Assembly (NCBI GenBank): GCA_018242505.1
Contig: JAFEBU010000071.1
Location: forward strand, 1 to 64,000
Direction of reading: 5' to 3'
DNA: 64,000 nt
DNA from: Pseudomonadota bacterium
Lineage (GTDB): Bacteria > Pseudomonadota > Alphaproteobacteria > Reyranellales > Reyranellaceae
Shown here in pieces: positions 60,586 to 64,000 of the stretch. A program made the position numbers and the translations under genes. The number at the start of each line of letters is the position of its first letter. Position 1 is the stretch's first letter. Under the pieces are notes generated by a model. It was given only the letters and a program-made list of their open reading frames with translations, did no database searches and was not told the DNA's origin.

Positions 60586-63500
60586 TCAGTGGAAATCGCG
60601 CGAGGCGATCCGGATCGTCGGGCGGTCGAGCATGATCTGGCTGCGGTTGTAGGGCTTCTTTTTTGTCGGCAAGCCCCTGCCGCTGCGATGGCGCGTGGCG
60701 TTGGCTTCGGGAACGTCGACGCGGCGATCGCCGGGATCGTTGGGCACTTCGTCGCCGTGGCCATGAGGCATCCTGAGCCTGTCGAGATCGGCAATGGTAT
60801 CGAGTTCGGCTGACCAATCCCACAGCCGCTCGGCCACAAGGTGGATCACGAGGTCTTCCCGCTGCACATGGCCGGACACGGCGAGCAGGCGAGAACCCAT
60901 GACGATGCGGCGATGCGTCTCGAAAACCTTGGGCCAAACCACGAGATTGGCGACGCCGCATTCGTCCTCGATGGTGACGAACACCACGCCCGAGGCGGTG
61001 CCCGGCCGTTGTCGAACCAGCACCAGGCCGGCGAGTGTGAAGCAGTCGTCGTTCCGGGAGTCGAGAAGCACGTCGGTGCGCGATACGCGTCTTTCTGAAA
61101 ACAGGGGTCGCAGCAACTCCAGCGGATGGGACCGCAACGACGTCGAGATCGCGGCATAGTCGTCCACCACCTGCTCGCCGAGCGTGAGCATGGGCAGGCT
61201 GACGCCGGGCTCGGGATCGCGCTCGGCGGGACGAGCCTCGAGCAGCGGCAGCGGCGCGTCGGAAAAGGCCCGTACCGCCCACAGGACGTCGCGGCGCGAG
61301 AGGCCCAGCGAGGCGAAGGCATCGGCCCGCGCCAATGCCAGGATCTGGCGCTTGGTGAGGTCGCCGCGCCGCCACAGGTCGGCCGGGTCGCGATAGGGCA
61401 TTGTGCGACGTTCGACCATACGCTTCATGGCATCTTTGGAAAGACCTGTGACCTGACGGAAACCCAGCCGCAGTGCACAGCGCTTGCCTGCCGTCTCTTC
61501 AAGAGTGCAGTCCCAGTCGCTGGCATTCACGTCGGGTGGCCGCACCTCGACACCGTGGGCCCGTGCATCACGCACGAGTTGAGCCGGTGCATAGAAACCC
61601 ATCGGCTGCGCATTTAGGAGGGCAGCAGCGAAGACTTCAGGGTAGTACCATTTTACCCACGATGAGACATAAACCAGGATCGCGAAACTCGCGGCATGAC
61701 TTTCGGGGAAACCGTACTCACCGAAGCCTTCGATCTGCTTGAAGCAGCGTTCGGCGAACTCCTTTTCGTACTCATTGGCGAGCATGCCGTTGATGAAATC
61801 GTCCTTGAGCTTGTGGATCGTGCCGGAATGCCGGAACGTCGCCATGGCGCGCCGGAGCTTGTCGGCCTTGGCCGGGCTGAATCCTGCGGCGACGATCGCC
61901 ATCTGCATCGCCTGCTCCTGGAAGAGCGGCACGCCGAGGGTCCTTTTCAGGACGCTTTCCAACTCAGGCTTGGGATAGGTGACACTCTCGGGACTGGTGC
62001 GGTTCTTCAGATAGGGGTGCACCATGCCGCCCTGGATAGGGCCTGGCCGCACGATCGCGACTTCGACCACGAGATCGTAATAGTCCTTGGGCTTGAGTCT
62101 CGGCAGCATCGACATCTGCGCCCGGCTCTCGACCTGGAACACGCCGATTGAATCGGCCTTGCCCAGCATCGTGTAGACGCTGGAATCGTCCGTCGGCATG
62201 TCGAGCGTTGGACGCTCACCATAATGCTGCTCGATCAGGTCGAAGCTCTTGCGCAAGGCTGTCAGCATGCCGAGCGCCAACACGTCGACCTTGTAGATGC
62301 CAAGAGCGTCGAGATCGTCCTTGTCCCATTCGACGACGGTGCGGTCCTCCATTGCCGCATTCTGGATAGGCATCAGCTCGTCGAGGCGGCCATCCGTTAA
62401 TACGAAGCCGCCAACATGCTGCGAGAGGTGCCGAGGAAAGCCGCATAGCGTCGCCGACAGTTCAAGCGCCAGGGCGAGGCGTGGGTCGTGCGGATCGAGG
62501 CCCGCTTCCCGCACATGCCTGATATTGATCCCGCCCGATCCGATACCCCAGACCGTGTCGGCCATTACACCCAGGACATCGGGCGAGAGGCCAAGCGCCT
62601 TGCCAACGTCGCGGATGGCACTTCGACTCCTGTAGGAAATCACCGTGGCGGCAAGCGCGGCACGGTCGCGGCTCTTGCGAGAATAGATCCACTGAATGAT
62701 CTCCTCGCGCCGATCGTGCTCGAAGTCGACATCGATGTCGGGTGGCTCGTTGCGCTCATTGGAAAGGAAGCGCTCGAACAGTACCTCGACCTTATTAGGA
62801 TTCACCGAGGTGATGCCAAGGCAATAACAGACGGCGGAATTGGCAGCTGACCCACGGCCCTGGCAGAGGATGTTGCGGTTGCGGGCTTCCTTCACGATCT
62901 CATGGACGGTCAGGAAATAGGGTGCGATCCCCTTGCTCTGGATGAGTTCGAATTCGCGCTGGAGGATATTGATTATCTTGTCCGGAATCTTCCTGGAATA
63001 CCGCTCCGCTGCTCCCTCCCAGGTGAGCCGCATGAGCTTCTGCATCGGCGTTTCGCCACCTTCATAGACGACAGGGTACTGGTAGGTGAGCTGGTTGAGC
63101 GAGAATCGGCAGCGTTCGACGATCTCCTGGATGTGCTCGATGGCATGCGGATGCCGGCGAAAGAGGCGTGCCATCTCCTCCGGAGCCTTGAGATGCCGTT
63201 CGGCCGAGGCGAAGCGGCGAAAACCCAGTTCCTCGACCGTGCAGTTCAAGCGGATCGCGGTGACGACGTCCTGCAGGGCGCGCCGTTCGGGCACGTGGTA
63301 GTGCACGTCGTTGGTGGCGACCAGGCGCACCCTCATCTGGGCCGCAAGGCTGTCCAGATCGGCGAGACGGCGGGCGTCGTCGCCGCGAAACAGCATGTTG
63401 GCGGCGAGATAGCAGCGATCGCCGAACAGTCGCGCCAGCCGACGCAGCCTGTCCTGAAAGACCGGATCGTCGATCCGGCGGGGTGGCAGGACGATGGCCA

Positions 63501-63885
63501 GCAGGCCCTCAGAATAGTCGGCAAGATCGTCAAAGGTGAGATCGCATTCACCCTTTGCCGCCCGGCGATTGCCGACGGTCAGAAGACGGGACAGCCGCTT
63601 GTAGCCTTCGAGATCGATCGGATAGGCGAGCAACGAATAGCCATCGCGCGTTTCCAGGCGGGCACCGACCAGGAGCCTGATCCGGTCTTTCTCCGGCGTC
63701 GGGTGCTCTTCGTAATGCTCCTTGATCGCCGAGTAAGCGCGCACCACGCCCGCCAGCGTGTTGCGGTCAGTGACACCGATGGCGTTATGGCCGAGTTCGA
63801 TCGCTCGATAGACAAGCTCACCTGGATGCGAGCCGCCGCGCAGGAAGCTGTAGTTGGTCGTGACCTGCAGCTCGGCATAACGCAT
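60586..63885 (-). CDS. dnaE2: Error-prone DNA polymerase DnaE2 (ImuC)
   Basis: 1099 aa, typical of DnaE2. PHP domain at the N-terminus (YAELQVTTNYSFLRGGSHPGELV), then the catalytic acids in PPDIDVDFEHDRREEI near residue 380. Further conserved palm segments are GFPRHLSQHVGGFV and YGFPESHAASFAILVY. The C-terminal OB region contains DECGVANLVVWPKVFE. Works with ImuB in the SOS mutasome for translesion synthesis. Its start lies 6 bp after the ImuB stop, so the two are one operon. Confidence 0.95.
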   Translation of the reverse strand: MRYAELQVTTNYSFLRGGSHPGELVYRAIELGHNAIGVTDRNTLAGVVRAYSAIKEHYEEHPTPEKDRIRLLVGARLETRDGYSLLAYPIDLEGYKRLSRLLTVGNRRAAKGECDLTFDDLADYSEGLLAIVLPPRRIDDPVFQDRLRRLARLFGDRCYLAANMLFRGDDARRLADLDSLAAQMRVRLVATNDVHYHVPERRALQDVVTAIRLNCTVEELGFRRFASAERHLKAPEEMARLFRRHPHAIEHIQEIVERCRFSLNQLTYQYPVVYEGGETPMQKLMRLTWEGAAERYSRKIPDKIINILQREFELIQSKGIAPYFLTVHEIVKEARNRNILCQGRGSAANSAVCYCLGITSVNPNKVEVLFERFLSNERNEPPDIDVDFEHDRREEIIQWIYSRKSRDRAALAATVISYRSRSAIRDVGKALGLSPDVLGVMADTVWGIGSGGINIRHVREAGLDPHDPRLALALELSATLCGFPRHLSQHVGGFVLTDGRLDELMPIQNAAMEDRTVVEWDKDDLDALGIYKVDVLALGMLTALRKSFDLIEQHYGERPTLDMPTDDSSVYTMLGKADSIGVFQVESRAQMSMLPRLKPKDYYDLVVEVAIVRPGPIQGGMVHPYLKNRTSPESVTYPKPELESVLKRTLGVPLFQEQAMQMAIVAAGFSPAKADKLRRAMATFRHSGTIHKLKDDFINGMLANEYEKEFAERCFKQIEGFGEYGFPESHAASFAILVYVSSWVKWYYPEVFAAALLNAQPMGFYAPAQLVRDARAHGVEVRPPDVNASDWDCTLEETAGKRCALRLGFRQVTGLSKDAMKRMVERRTMPYRDPADLWRRGDLTKRQILALARADAFASLGLSRRDVLWAVRAFSDAPLPLLEARPAERDPEPGVSLPMLTLGEQVVDDYAAISTSLRSHPLELLRPLFSERRVSRTDVLLDSRNDDCFTLAGLVLVRQRPGTASGVVFVTIEDECGVANLVVWPKVFETHRRIVMGSRLLAVSGHVQREDLVIHLVAERLWDWSAELDTIADLDRLRMPHGHGDEVPNDPGDRRVDVPEANATRHRSGRGLPTKKKPYNRSQIMLDRPTIRIASRDFH

Positions 63886-63891
63886 GGTCGG

Positions 63892-64000
63892 TCACGCGCA
63901 AAATCCGTGCAGGAACCACTTGGCGGCGTTGTGCGGGCCGTCGCGAAACAGCCAGAAGCGGCCGCCATCGTCGTCCTCGACGCGGTAATAGTCGCGTGCC
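63892..64000 (-). CDS. imuB: ImuB, Y-family polymerase-like protein (C-terminus only)
   Basis: Only the last 35 codons and the stop are in the window: RDYYRVEDDDGGRFWLFRDG followed by WFLHGFCA. This Trp-rich ending is the C-terminal signature of ImuB. The rest, and probably imuA before it, is off the right edge. ImuB binds the beta clamp and recruits DnaE2. Confidence 0.88.
   Translation of the reverse strand, partial: ARDYYRVEDDDGGRFWLFRDGPHNAAKWFLHGFCA

Noticed and set aside
60528..60839. N-terminal extension of the AI-2E transporter gene
   Set aside because: It lies antiparallel to nothing but runs over the dnaE2 3' end in another frame, and its composition is Ala/Thr/Arg noise; the first helix starts at 60527.
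1..64000. CRISPR arrays, insertion sequences or prophage genes
   Set aside because: No regularly spaced direct repeats, transposase or phage structural motifs were seen on reading; a repeat-finder could still find short ones.

Overview
The window is GC-rich and densely coded, with many 4-bp ATGA/GTGA gene overlaps. Its gene content is that of a free-living alphaproteobacterium: bufferin genes, a tripartite-tricarboxylate (Bug) binding protein, an imuB-dnaE2 mutasome, the cisplatin-type ligase/exonuclease/helicase set, and many acyl-CoA and crotonase-family genes. I would guess Rhodospirillales or Reyranella-like; that is inference from gene content, not a database result.

Left edge (1-780): a tRNA-Leu(UAA) gene on the minus strand is split by a 209-nt group I intron placed between U34 and A35 of the anticodon. 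A second, degenerate tRNA-Leu-like sequence lies just upstream. 778-3879 (minus) is a bufferin locus: two paralogous Cys-rich BufA2-type precursors, BufB (DUF692), BufC (DUF2063) and a small conserved-looking protein. 3965-15262 is metabolic: a DAO-type oxidoreductase, acyl-CoA ligase, dienelactone hydrolase, MFS exporter, Bug protein, then a tight run of DUF1801, amidohydrolase, CobW-type GTPase and SDR, followed by NAD kinase and a TauD-type dioxygenase. 15300-18333 pairs a B12-binding radical SAM enzyme with an intact class III nucleotide cyclase.

18635-26311: MFS, LpxR-type lipid A deacylase and DUF3309, then an iron/oxidative-stress island (Fe-SOD, bacterioferritin, Bfd) with two Fur-box-like sites, then an acyl-CoA operon (ACAD, MaoC, VOC, two hotdog thioesterases). 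26322-30061 is a lipid-linked-sugar module: a polytopic GT-C-like protein, a methyltransferase, a polyprenyl-phosphate GT2 and an EmrE/ArnE-like flippase. 30072-36996 holds two crotonases, a complete ABC importer of the NMT1/SsuA type, MaoC, ChaC and a DMT exporter. 37017-44533 holds MoaA, DUF2252, and an ATP-dependent ligase and MBL exonuclease divergent from an Lhr-like helicase; the usual PdeM endonuclease gene is not seen.

44534-52280: a decayed TPR gene, a probably inactive cyclase-homology protein, an S1/P1-type nuclease, a GFA protein, small membrane ORFs, an MFS, and a divergent senA/senB pair for selenoneine whose start codons overlap. 52281-58503 is looser and more accessory-like: small hypotheticals, an orphan membrane-fusion protein, a sugar-binding-like beta-domain protein and two GT2 genes, with longer empty stretches. 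The right edge has an alpha/beta hydrolase, an AI-2E/PerM transporter, DnaE2 and the C-terminus of ImuB. No CRISPR array, transposase or integrase was seen.
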